From Hyaloraphidium curvatum (lineage: Eukaryota > Monoblepharomycota > Hyaloraphidiomycetes > Hyaloraphidiales > Hyaloraphidiaceae): a stretch of DNA of 64,000 bases. The notes below the pieces were generated by a model. That model was not told the origin of the DNA, ran no database searches, and saw only the letters and a list, made by a program, of their open reading frames with translations. Within the stretch, counting starts at the first letter, position 1. Each line of letters begins with the position of its first letter. The translations under genes and the position numbers were made by a program. The stretch spans positions 248,001-312,000 of the forward strand of contig JAIVFI010000039.1 of assembly GCA_025558095.1 (NCBI GenBank). Reading direction: 5' to 3'. Below are positions 42,147 through 50,542 of the stretch, piece after piece.

Positions 42147-43194
42147 CGCGGGCGCGGCGGCGGCGGGCGCGGGGCGTGAGGCAGAGGTCGCGCCCGGCGG
42201 GAGGCGTGGGCGAGAGAGGGAGAGTGGTCCGAGCACCGAAGAAGGAGCGACGGGGGTTGGAGGAGGGAAGATCGTCGGGAGTCTGGACCGACCTTTTCGA
42301 CGGCCACCGACTCGACGACTCGACGAGAGGCTTCCTCGTCGAATCGCCCAACGCAGCCGTCAGTTCAAATTCGACGACTCTCTGGTGGGCTTCAAAGGAC
42401 GCAGCTTGCGGGTTTCCGGCGCCCTTCGTGCATGTCGAGGCGCTTGTCTTCTGGTTGCTATTTTTGGGCAGCATCGTCTCCTGTGCAATTCTGTGCATCG
42501 CCCTACGTCCTGGAGGCTGAGGAATAACTTCTTTGGCGAGCCTGCCCCTCCGGTGGGGCATTCCGGGGCGGATTTCGATGCTCGCCGACCATCTGCCTCC
42601 CACTCTAGAACCCGGGCAGGACCGAAACCTGACATAATCGCCCCCGAGAACCGCCGGACGGTGATTTTAGACGATCGGAAAGCATTCTGGTCATTGCACT
42701 GTGCGGCCTCGGTCGTCCGGCCAGCTTTTTCTCCCTCTTCGTCTATGTCACAAGTCCCTTTCACCATACGGGGCACTGACTCAAAGGGGTTTCAATTCTC
42801 AATTCCCGCGCCCTGGAATCGATCTGCGCGGACCCGGGACTTTTCGGGTCCGCGGGCGGCGTCAGAGCGGCGAAGCGGCGAAGCCCGCACCAGACTCGGT
42901 GAGCCTGGTAGGAGGCGCGTCGGCTGGAATAAGAAAGCGTCTGCTTTTCGTCGCAACTCTAGAAGGACGTTGTGTACGTGTCGACTGTCTCGTTGAACGG
43001 CGGGTCCTCCGCGGCCCCAGGTCCGCCCCATTCTCGATGGGAGAGCTCACTAAAGGAATTGAGGTCCCGATTCGATTCTTTTCCGGGAGCAACTGTCAGG
43101 ACGACAATGGGGAGGGCTCGAGGTGCACTCTGCGGTTGGTGGTTACCGCAGGTGACGCTGCCGACCGTGCGGCATCCCGACCCCGTCCCCAACA
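42147..43194. other. Intergenic, about 1 kb
   Basis: It separates two divergently transcribed genes and should contain both promoters. Open frames in it are short and their products look random. Direct GGCGAAGC-type runs near 42,870 are the only local structure noticed. Confidence 0.4.
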
Positions 43195-44225
43195 ATGCGT
43201 ACCATCCTCTTTCTTGGCCTCCTCCTGGCCATCGCCTTGCTGCTCCTGACGCCGGACGATGCCGACGGCGCCACCACGCGCCGGAAATCCTCGGCGCGGC
43301 GGCGCACCACGTCCCGAAGACGTACGACAACCCGGCGCCGGACCACCACGCGGCGGAAGCGGACGACGGCGGCCCCATCGCCTACCTGGCTCCGCCCGCG
43401 GCCGCATCAATACAGCTGGAACTACCAGCTGAGCGTCGATGCCGCAAATCCCCTCAACACGACGCTTCCGGGCGTGGACCTTTATGTCATTGACGTGTTC
43501 GACACCCCGCCCGCCGCCGTCGCCGCGGCAAAATCCCGCGCCACAAAGGTCATCTGCTACTTTTCCGCCGGCTCCTACGAGGATTGGCGCCCCGACAAGG
43601 CGTCCTTCCCGGCCGCCGTCGTCGGCGAGGGCCTGGACGGCTGGCCGGGCGAGCGCTGGCTCGACGTCCGGCGTCTGGACGTGCTCCGCCCCATCATGGC
43701 GTCGCGTATCGCGCTGGCGAAACAGAAGGGGTGCGATGGGGTGGACCCCGACAACGTCGACGCGGCGTTCCAGGGCGAGACGCCGGCGCAGGTGCTTGCC
43801 AACACCGGGTTCCCACTGACGGCGGCGCACCAGCTGGCCTACAATCGGATGCTCGCGGACGAGGCGCACAAACTTGGTCTGGCGGTCGGGCTGAAGAATT
43901 GCATCAGCCTGATACCGCAGCTTGTGCCTCATTTTGACTTCGGTGAGTCTCCGACCGCTCCATTGTTGCTGGCGGCTCCCTCATCCCTCCCACGACGACA
44001 GCTGTCAACGAGCAATGCCTCGACTACAGCGAGTGCGGCTCCTATGCCCCTTTCCTCTCGGCGAACAAGGCCGTCCTCGCGGTGATGTACGACTGGACCG
44101 ACGCGAACAAGGGCTCGGTGTGCCGCTCGGCGAACTCGTTCGGACTGGACGCGCTGTTGAAGCGGCAGGATCAGATGCTGACGGCGCTTCCGAGGGTGGA
44201 TTGCTGGAGGGAGTTTCAGAGCTAA
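43195..44225 (+). CDS. GH114-like secreted glycosidase, 323 aa
   Basis: GH114 enzymes are endo-alpha-1,4-polygalactosaminidases. Exons are 43195-43942 and 44002-44225 (972 nt). Residues 1-25 form a signal peptide (TILFLGLLLAIALLLLTP). Residues 26-62 are an unusual (TTRRR)-type basic/Thr repeat. The catalytic barrel shows YSWNYQLSVDAA, DLYVIDVFDT, KVICYFSAGSYEDWRPD, GERWLDVRRLDVLRPIM, GCDGVDPDNVDAAF, LAYNRMLADEAHKLGLAVGL and LVPHFDFAVNEQCLDYSECG, the last joined by splicing. These match the conserved Asp/Glu set of the family. Likely substrates are galactosamine polymers of fungal walls or biofilms. Confidence 0.85.
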
Positions 44226-44269
44226 TGGCGGAGAGTGTCCCTCTGTTGGGAGAGATATTCAAAAACTGC

Positions 44270-45340
44270 TCATGATCCACCATTCGGCGGTCTTCCCGCC
44301 CGCGTGGCCATCAGATACTGTGTGAACGCCTGTGGATAATTCGGGTGGTTTGGTTGCATCAATGCCTGCATCTGTGCGTCCGTGAGCATCGCCAGATTAA
44401 TCCCCCCAAGACCTGCACCAGGCTGCCCCTGAGCAGGCTGCCGCAAAGGCTGCGGCAGAGGCCTTCGCCCCTGTTGGTGCGGCTCCGCAGGCTGCCCCTG
44501 CCGCTGTGCGAGCTGACCTTGACCTTCCAACGGCCGCTGTGCCACCTGCGGCTGCGAAAGATGGGTGATCGTCCCACTCAGCTCCGGCAATTAGTGCTGA
44601 TTGAGGTGGGATTTCGCTAGAAACCTGACGGACGTAGAGAACGATCTGTATCAACATGAACGATTCTGGCCCCTCGTTGAAGATGCAGGTGTCAGGATCG
44701 AAGTCGCCCTTCTCAACGTAGCGCTCGAAGCCGAACTCGTCGCCGGCCCTCAGAATGGCAGGTCCCAATGTTTTGGCAAATCCAGTGACGTCCCGGCCAG
44801 CCCCATCGAAATCCTTCAGGAAGCGCCAAAACTTCGCCACGACCTTCGCCGAGCCGACGCCGGCGGTAGGCTTGAGCTCCAGCGAAAGACTCATGTTCGT
44901 TGGCAGTGGTCTGGCCTTGATGCAGAAGGTACCTCCACAGTAGAAGGGTGCCGATGATATCAACTGATCGAAGCTGCACGAAGGAAGCGGAAGCTTCAAG
45001 TTCATCACGACACGGTTGGGGCTGGACGATCGCAGTGCGTCGACTTCTTGCTGGAGGTTTGCGACCCTCCAAGACGTTGCCGTCGAGCCGCGCAGGTCTT
45101 CCACAACCGCCCGCAAGGCTCTGTTCTGCTCCCTCAGGTCCGCCATTTCCCGGGCCATTGCCGCCACTTCCAGCCGGAGGTGAGGCACCTGGTTTAGGGG
45201 CTCATGGTCCTTCAGCTGTTCCTGCGTCCCGCTGTACGCACAACCGGGCACCGGGCAGTCGAACAGCTTCGTCGGGCAATCCCTGGCACCGTGGTCCACC
45301 AGGTCCGAGATTTCGACGAGCTTCCCGCATTTGTCCGGGC
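44270..45340 (-). CDS. TRAF-type zinc finger plus MATH-domain protein, 5' end unresolved
   Basis: The protein reads CPDKCGKLVEISDLVDHGAR DCP and FDCPVPGCAYSGTQEQLKDH (TRAF-type zinc fingers), then a coiled coil of about 50 residues (EMADLREQNRALRAVVEDLR). A MATH/TRAF-C beta-sandwich follows, from KLPLPSCSFDQLISSAPFYC to DPDTCIFNEGPESFMLIQIV. A short intron (44582-44624) joins it to a Gln-rich tail ending ALMQPNHPNYPQAFTQYLMA...NGGS. No in-frame ATG or RING finger is found before the first zinc finger, where the divergent plus-strand gene begins. A missing upstream exon or a 5' truncation are both possible. Confidence 0.65.
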
Positions 45341-45392
45341 ATTTGACCCGGTGGCGGAGGTACCCGAGTGTTCACGCCGGCGCGCAGAATAC

Positions 45393-45689
45393 ATGGACGC
45401 GGCCGTCCGCGACATCGACGCCAAGTTCGGCGCCGGCTTCTCCAAAAAGCACCCCGAGCTCGTCGGCGCCTACATGCAGACCGCTGCCGCCGACTATGCC
45501 GCCGCGGTGACGACGCAGGCGTACCAGGAACGCACCGAGGTGTTCGACTCCATCAGCGGCAGCCTCGGGGAGATGGCCGGCGCCCTGCGGGACGCCAACG
45601 ATCCGTCCAGGGACGCTGCGGATGCCTCGGATGGGATCAAGGAGGCACTGCAGGCGGATGCGCTCGACAAGAGGCGCAAGCTTGCCTAG
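45393..45689 (+). CDS. Small helical protein of unknown function, 98 aa
   Basis: A single exon from ATG 45393: MDAAVRDIDAKFGAGFSKKH then Ala-rich helices (AAADYAAAVTTQAYQE) and an acidic end. The frame is open further upstream but there it runs antisense to the TRAF zinc-finger gene, so the intern ATG is preferred. No family is recognised. It lies head-to-head with the TRAF gene. Confidence 0.45.
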   Translation: MDAAVRDIDAKFGAGFSKKHPELVGAYMQTAAADYAAAVTTQAYQERTEVFDSISGSLGEMAGALRDANDPSRDAADASDGIKEALQADALDKRRKLA

Positions 45690-45870
45690 CGGGTTGATTC
45701 GGACAATCTGGCTGGCGGAGGCATCTTGCGCACACAACGAACATCATGTCCTGGTTTCAATGTTGGGAGGCAGAATGGACATTGGACCCTCTTGCTTCTT
45801 AGGACAGGTCTTTGCAGCCATCATAAGCTCGATGCCAGGGCGGCAGCGGCCCCGCATCCATCGCGCTGCC

Positions 45871-47880
45871 TCACCCTCCCTTCTTCCACGCCTCGACGAT
45901 CCACGTGAGCCCCACCGCGAACCCGTACCTGACCTCCATCGCCCTCTCCACCGCCCTCTTGTTCCCCTCGGAATTCCCCACGTCGTGGAACGCAAACACC
46001 GTCCCCCTGTCCGACCGCAGGAACCTCCCCCAGTCCTTTGCATGCGCCGCGATCTCCTCCTCCCCATGCGCCGCGTCGGTCCACACGAGCTCGTACCCCA
46101 GGTCCGGCACCGTCTCCCCCGCCACCACCGTGACGTCTTCGAGCACCCCCGCGCGGGCGAGCCCCGAGCGGAGGTAGGACAGCTGCCCGCCGTGCTTTTC
46201 GAAGGTCTCCCGGAACGTCGGAGGGTGCGTGCGGTACAGCTCCCCCGGGACCGAGACCAGCCTGCGCCCGCGGCTGTGGAGCGTGGCCTGCGACGCGGGG
46301 TCCGTGGCGTTGTCGTACGACCAGTAGTACGGCGCGTGCGATTCGGGGAAGCCGGATGCGGATTGCATCGTGTCCGCGCCCACCGGGAACAGATCCGCAG
46401 TGACGAATGTCCGTCCCGGTACGCCCGATGCCTGGATGCCCTTTGCGATGCACACGGTGGAGCGCCCGCGGTACGGGCCCTGCTCGTAGACGTTGCCCCG
46501 TGTGCGGCGGGCGAGGATGAAGAGGAGGCAGCACTCGCTGTCGAGCGTCCAGCCCTCGGGGAGCAGCGAGGCAAAGGGGCGGAAGCAGGTGGGCATGCCG
46601 GCGTCGAGCTCGCGGTCGATTTCGGCGCGGATGGCGCGGAGGTCGAAGCGGGGGGGGTCCGATGCGTCAGGTGCTGCCGGGCGGTTGCCGTCGCCGATCG
46701 GCGCCGCAGGAGCCTCCGCAGCCTTTGTGTAGGCCGTTGCGTCCACAATGCTGTCCGTCGCCGCATTGCGGTCCTCCGCTGCGCTACGGTCCTCACTCGG
46801 ACCCTGCTCTGCAGCGTCCGGGTACCATTTCCGCAGCACCCTCCGCACGAGCTCGTCGACGTGGCCTTCTTCCTCCTCCCTCCTCCTTTTCAGGTGATCC
46901 CTGACCAGGCCCAGAGTGCTCTTTGCCGACGGCAGATCCTCCTCACCGTACGCGATGCCGTACTTGTAGTCATCCTCGGCCGTCGCCAGCCACTCCTCCT
47001 TGGTCACCCCCGGCACCTTTTCCACGACCGCCGGACACCCCGCCGACGCCGCCTCCACGGCCCGGAAAGTCAGCGGATCCCGAGTTACAAAGAGCTCCGC
47101 GCGCGAAAACAGCTCCAGCCGGCGGCGCTTGCCCTCGTCCTTGGAGAGCAGGAAGGCGCCGCGCGCGCGGGCCTCGGCCGCGGGGTCGACCTTGGGGATC
47201 GCCACGGTGCGGTTGCCGGCGCGCCAGCGGCTCTTGCGGGCAAAGTAGATGGTCCCCTTTCGGGGGCGGCGGTCGCCGCCGGGCAGGCCGCGGTAGTGGT
47301 CGGGGTAGTAGTCCGTCACGCGGAGGTGGAAGGGGTCCTTGTGCGCCAGCTCCGCGCACACGCCCATGGCGTAGCACGCGATCAGGTCCTCCGACGCGTC
47401 GTAGGATGCCGCATCCGGGCCGCTGTTGGCGCCCGGAAAATACAGCATCCAGCGCACCACGCGCTGCGCCTGGAGCGGGTTGCCGAAGATGATCTCGGGG
47501 TACACGACCACGCCGTCGCGCGGGTCGATCCACGCGGGCAGCCCCGGCGTCGCGTAGCCGGAGTTTGTGGGACTGCCAGCGGACTGGCCCCACGGCACGA
47601 TGAATGCGGCCGACGGCTCGCCGCGCGCCGAGAAGCGCCTGTTGAGGCGGTCGACCAGCGCGTGCAGCACGGTTGTGCCGCCCGAGGACTCGGTGTACGG
47701 CGGCGCGACAACCGCGAAGAAGAGGCCGCCGGGGAGGGCGGCCGGGCGGGCGCCGGGCGGGGTTGGCGGGGGAGCCGCGGCGGCGCGAGGCGGGGGCAGC
47801 CGGGGGACGCGGCCCCACGCCGCGAGGGCGAGCAGCAGCGCGAGTGCCAGAGAGGCGAGCAGCACCCGCAGTCCAGCCAT
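45871..47880 (-). CDS. Glycosyltransferase-like plus methyltransferase fusion, 669 aa
   Basis: The N-terminus is a signal anchor (VLLASLALALLLALAAW), placing the enzyme in the secretory pathway. Residues ~45-360 look like a GT-B-type glycosyltransferase: FFAVVAPPYTESSGGTTVLH, VVYPEIIFGNPLQAQRVVRW, and RDPLTFRAVEAASAGCPAVV with the donor-site Glu, then GVTKEEW. A Glu/Ala linker (~395-460) leads to a class I methyltransferase resembling Methyltransf_24: NVYEQGPYRGRSTVCIAKG (SAM site), TFVTADLFP, YELVWTDAAHGEEEI and GTVFAFHDVGN. It is one exon. The paralogue at 52397 has only the glycosyltransferase half. Both flank the WecD-WecE fusion, suggesting joint work on one glycan. Confidence 0.75.
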   Translation of the reverse strand: MAGLRVLLASLALALLLALAAWGRVPRLPPPRAAAAPPPTPPGARPAALPGGLFFAVVAPPYTESSGGTTVLHALVDRLNRRFSARGEPSAAFIVPWGQSAGSPTNSGYATPGLPAWIDPRDGVVVYPEIIFGNPLQAQRVVRWMLYFPGANSGPDAASYDASEDLIACYAMGVCAELAHKDPFHLRVTDYYPDHYRGLPGGDRRPRKGTIYFARKSRWRAGNRTVAIPKVDPAAEARARGAFLLSKDEGKRRRLELFSRAELFVTRDPLTFRAVEAASAGCPAVVEKVPGVTKEEWLATAEDDYKYGIAYGEEDLPSAKSTLGLVRDHLKRRREEEEGHVDELVRRVLRKWYPDAAEQGPSEDRSAAEDRNAATDSIVDATAYTKAAEAPAAPIGDGNRPAAPDASDPPRFDLRAIRAEIDRELDAGMPTCFRPFASLLPEGWTLDSECCLLFILARRTRGNVYEQGPYRGRSTVCIAKGIQASGVPGRTFVTADLFPVGADTMQSASGFPESHAPYYWSYDNATDPASQATLHSRGRRLVSVPGELYRTHPPTFRETFEKHGGQLSYLRSGLARAGVLEDVTVVAGETVPDLGYELVWTDAAHGEEEIAAHAKDWGRFLRSDRGTVFAFHDVGNSEGNKRAVERAMEVRYGFAVGLTWIVEAWKKGG
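46540..46645 (-). repeat. 106-bp segment duplicated at 48114-48219 (copy in gene)
   Basis: Inside the linker-to-methyltransferase part of the fusion gene, encoding RAIRAEIDRELDAGMPTCFR onward. It is identical over 106 bp to the second copy and flanked by about 14 bp of imperfect match on the left. Confidence 0.9.
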
Positions 47881-48013
47881 CCTCCCGCGCCCACTCCACT
47901 CGCTGGTCGCCGGGGTGACTCCCCATCCCTTGCTGTCCCTCCCTGTCCCCTGCATCCCGGCCCCCGCCCGATCCCCCAAACCCCAAACACACACTCCTCC
48001 CCATCGCCCCGCC

Positions 48014-48099
48014 ATGGCCGGGCTGCGGTGCGCATCCGACGCATTCGACTCGCGCCTGTTCGGCTTCGGCGTGGCGCGCCTCGCCGTGCTCCGCGGCGG
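48014..48099 (+). pseudogene. Isolated 5' end of a WecD-like acetyltransferase gene
   Basis: ATG 48014 opens MAGLRCASDAFDSRLFGFGV ARLAVLRGG. FDSRLFGFGVARL fits the N-terminus of WecD/RffC-type GNAT enzymes (pattern WDSxFFGxxxxRL). After Gly-Gly at 48097-48100 the sequence changes to a copied methyltransferase-gene segment. The missing continuation appears at 50513 (GDISDALRDAMADGARLVYI), in the matching position of the family. Confidence 0.6.
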
Positions 48100-48113
48100 A
48101 GGCAGCATTCGGC

Positions 48114-48219
48114 GTCGAGCGTCCAGCCCTCGGGGAGCAGCGAGGCAAAGGGGCGGAAGCAGGTGGGCATGCCGGCGTCGAGCTCGCGGTCGATTTCGGC
48201 GCGGATGGCGCGGAGGTCG
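48114..48219 (-). repeat. 106-bp duplicate of the fusion-gene linker
   Basis: A copy of 46540-46645 in the same orientation, with homology fading at 48100 on the left and stopping at 48219 on the right. It sits exactly at the breakpoint of the split WecD-like gene. Confidence 0.9.
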
Positions 48220-48282
48220 GTTTAGTCAGAACTTTCACTCAAAAGCCCAACTATAGTGAAGGCTATGCACATTGTTGCGGAG

Positions 48283-49185
48283 CTACCAGCGAATCCCGGG
48301 CGGCCTGGTTGAAGCATGGCGCGTCGTACATCCAATCGAAGGCAAGGAAAGTGTGCGGTGCTGAGCCAGTTGCCGCTGACGTTGGTGTAGGCCGCTTCCT
48401 GCAGCCGCGGCAGAAGCTCGGGAATGACGAGCCGCATCGATGGCCGTCGCGTGGGCCCAGCGGCTGATGGAATGCCTCGCGTCTGCATTGGCACGGCAGG
48501 GATCAGCCTCGGAGCACCGGCATCCGCCCCGGCGCGACGCACCGTCGACGGCCTTTGCGGCCAGCAGCAGCGACACGGCCGTCACCGCGTAGTGCGACCC
48601 CACCGCGAAGCTCGCCTCGGTCCTGACCCTCCGCCTCAGTTCCCGCACGTAATCCATCGCCCGCGACACCACGTACGCCGACGGCCTCGCGTGCGCGAGG
48701 AGCCGCCCCAGGTACGCGGCGAAGGCGGGCTGGTCGGAGGAAAAGAGCGTCGGGTGCCTCGCGTGCGCCCCCGCGGCGGAGGGGGGGTAGCACGATGCGT
48801 AGACGGAGGAGATGATGATGGAGACGAGGAGGTCGGCGGGGTAGGTGTCGGGAGGGGGGTGCGTGCAGCACGCGGGGGGGTGCGAGCGCGAGCGGAGGTG
48901 CGAGGGGGTTGCGTGGGGCGGTGGGTGGAGGGCGGGGAGCGAAGCGAGCGCGGGTGCATCGCGTACAGGGGGTTGCGCCGGGGGAGGGAAGGGGGAGGCG
49001 TCCTCCGAGTCGTCGTCCGAGTCGACGCGCGGGGGGGAAGCGGGGTCTGGGCGCCGCAGCCAGCCCGGTGCGGGCGAGAAGCACGTGCTGTCCGGCGAGC
49101 TCCCCTCCTCCGAGGCCCCCTCGCCCCCCTCAGAAAGTCCCAGTCGCCGACGGCGGTGGCCGATGACGACGTCGAGCGGCAGCAC
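48283..49185 (-). CDS. PHO80-like cyclin, ends uncertain
   Basis: PHO80-type cyclins regulate PHO85-like kinases in nutrient signalling. The cyclin box reads YPADLLVSIIISSVYASCYP, then TLFSSDQPAFAAYLGRLLAH ARPSAYVVSRAMDYVREL and HYAVTAVSLLLAAKAVDG, followed by an intron and a probable AYTNVSG continuation (near 48,370). The N-terminal ~100 residues are Pro/Ser-rich with a DSDDDSEDAS patch. No ATG occurs in this frame upstream; an exon starting MRFRRLRGLPSAP at 49301 may supply it, but the junction is unclear. The C-terminus beyond the cyclin box is likewise not settled. Confidence 0.55.
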   Translation of the reverse strand: MLPLDVVIGHRRRRLGLSEGGEGASEEGSSPDSTCFSPAPGWLRRPDPASPPRVDSDDDSEDASPFPPPAQPPVRDAPALASLPALHPPPHATPSHLRSRSHPPACCTHPPPDTYPADLLVSIIISSVYASCYPPSAAGAHARHPTLFSSDQPAFAAYLGRLLAHARPSAYVVSRAMDYVRELRRRVRTEASFAVGSHYAVTAVSLLLAAKAVDGASRRGGCRCSEADPCRANADARHSISRWAHATAIDAARHSRASAAAAGSGLHQRQRQLAQHRTLSLPSIGCTTRHASTRPPGIRW

Positions 49186-49380
49186 TCCGCGTCGCCGGGG
49201 AGCGGCTGCCGGCCCCCGTGAGCGGCGGACCCGGCCTCGCGCGCCAGCAGCTGCCTGGCCTGTGGCGCGGAAGGCAGCCCGCGCAAGCGGCGGAAGCGCA
49301 TGAGCTCGCGCTTCCAGCGCTCCACCCGCGGGCGGGGTTCGCCTGGCACGGGCACAAGCGGCGCGCCGCGCGGGGTGCTG

Positions 49381-49823
49381 ATGGAGCGCGGCGCGGTGTT
49401 CCGCGCGTACCCACGGCGCTCGAGCTGCGGCGGCTGCGCGGCGCGCTCGTCGCGGGGTTCTACGCGCTGCCGGCCGGCGACCGCGAGCGGTGGCACGCGC
49501 TGCTCTTCGTGCCGCCCGCCTCGGACGCGCCCTCGCCCTACGCAGGCGCCGTGTTCCGCCTGCTGTTCGCGCTGCCCGACGACGGCCCGATCGCTGCGAC
49601 CGTGCTCAGCATGCCGTTCTTCCACCCGCTGGCGGACCCAGGCTCGGGGCGGCTGCACCTGCCGCCAAGGCTGCTGCCAGAGGGGGCGGCGCACCTGGAC
49701 GACTTGGGGCGGGTGTTGCGGCGCGCGTTTTCGGACGACTTTCTGGAGCAGCTGGAGGAGGGGGATTTGCCTTTTTCGGGTGTGTGTGACCTCCGTTTGT
49801 GTTTGTGGCCAGGCGTCGTCTGA
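49381..49823 (+). pseudogene. FTS/AKTIP-like inactive E2 fold, frameshifted
   Basis: FTS/AKTIP proteins are E2-like adaptors without catalytic Cys, acting with Hook proteins in vesicle transport. ATG 49381 begins MERGAVFRAYP. One base is then missing (TACCCACGG where TACCCCACGG would keep frame), after which the next frame continues TALELRRLRGALVAGFYALP, RWHALLFVPPASDAPSPYAG, FFHPLADPGSGRLHL and LDDLGRVLRRAF. FHPL-DP-SG-L is the FTS signature replacing the HPN...C of active E2s. The family's C-terminal tail is absent. The single-base lesion could be real or an assembly error. Confidence 0.6.
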
Positions 49824-50086
49824 TCGCCCTCGCGTCCAGCTCCCCGAAGCCCTTCGACCGCCACGACTGGTTCTTCGACCGCTGCGGCAAAAAGACGGTC
49901 CGCTACGTGATCGACTACTACGCCGGCCCGGACGAGGCACCCGGGCAGCCGACCTTCAGCGTGGACGTGCGGCCGGCGCTGGATTCGGCGGGGGCCGTGG
50001 CGGACAGGTTCAAGGTCGCCTTTGGGGGGCTGTACGACGGGTTCAGGGCAAAGTGGGCGGGGGCACCGACGTCCGAGTCGAAGTAG
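49813..50086 (+). pseudogene. Holocytochrome-c synthase (heme lyase) 3' exon
   Basis: After a GCCAG acceptor at 49812 the frame reads [20 protein letters not shown], then [20 protein letters not shown] and [20 protein letters not shown], ending at 50086. This is the highly conserved C-terminal half of HCCS, which attaches heme to cytochrome c in mitochondria. The N-terminal half, with the heme-binding His region, is not here; FTS-like sequence stands in its place. A donor near 49782 would splice the two in frame, so a chimeric transcript is conceivable. Confidence 0.7.
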
Positions 50087-50202
50087 GGGACGAGGAGGCC
50101 GCCTCGGGTACATTTCGGCGCGGAGCCGCGCCGGTTATTCGTGATTCACCATACAGTGCTTTCCATGTTTCCCATTGCGCGTCCCGTTCCGCCGCGCAGG
50201 TA

Positions 50203-50510
50203 TCATTCCAGTCCCCTCACGTGCGCCACGACCACCATCGCGTCGTCCACGCGGATCCAGCCCCCGAAAAACAGCTCCGAGTTGCGCTCCCGGTCCGCCA
50301 ACCGTTTTGCCAGCTTCTCCAAAAGCCGGCCGTTGGTCCCCCCGCACCGCGTCCGCACCGCCGTCGGCCCGTCCTCCTCCTCCTCCTCGCCATCCGGACT
50401 ACCGGATCCGGGGGCGTGCCTCGCGGCAGCCGGCAACCCCCTCTCGTCCGCCGCGAACTCGGCCTCCCCGATCCGGTCCCACTCTTCGCCAGCCCACCGC
50501 GGCGCCGCTC
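50203..50510 (-). pseudogene. Unidentified C-terminal coding tail
   Basis: The minus strand reads EEWDRIGEAEFAADERGLPA, a Gly/Ser section with five Glu, RLLEKLAKRLADRERNSELF FGGWIRVDDAMVVVAHVRG and a stop at 50203. The composition is natural and well ordered at the end, but the frame loses sense at about 50,512, precisely where the WecD-WecE coding sequence starts on the other strand. It is therefore probably the 3' end of a truncated gene. No family is assigned. Confidence 0.4.
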
Positions 50511-50542
50511 CGGGGGATATTTCGGACGCATTGAGGGACGCA

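Noticed and set aside
45622-48225. An 867-codon plus-strand open frame
   Set aside because: It is antisense to the glycosyltransferase-methyltransferase gene, which has clear domains; the plus-strand product has none.
48100-50513. A giant intron joining the two WecD halves
   Set aside because: There is no GT/GC donor at 48100 or AG acceptor before 50513, and the interval contains other gene pieces on both strands. A rearrangement is simpler.
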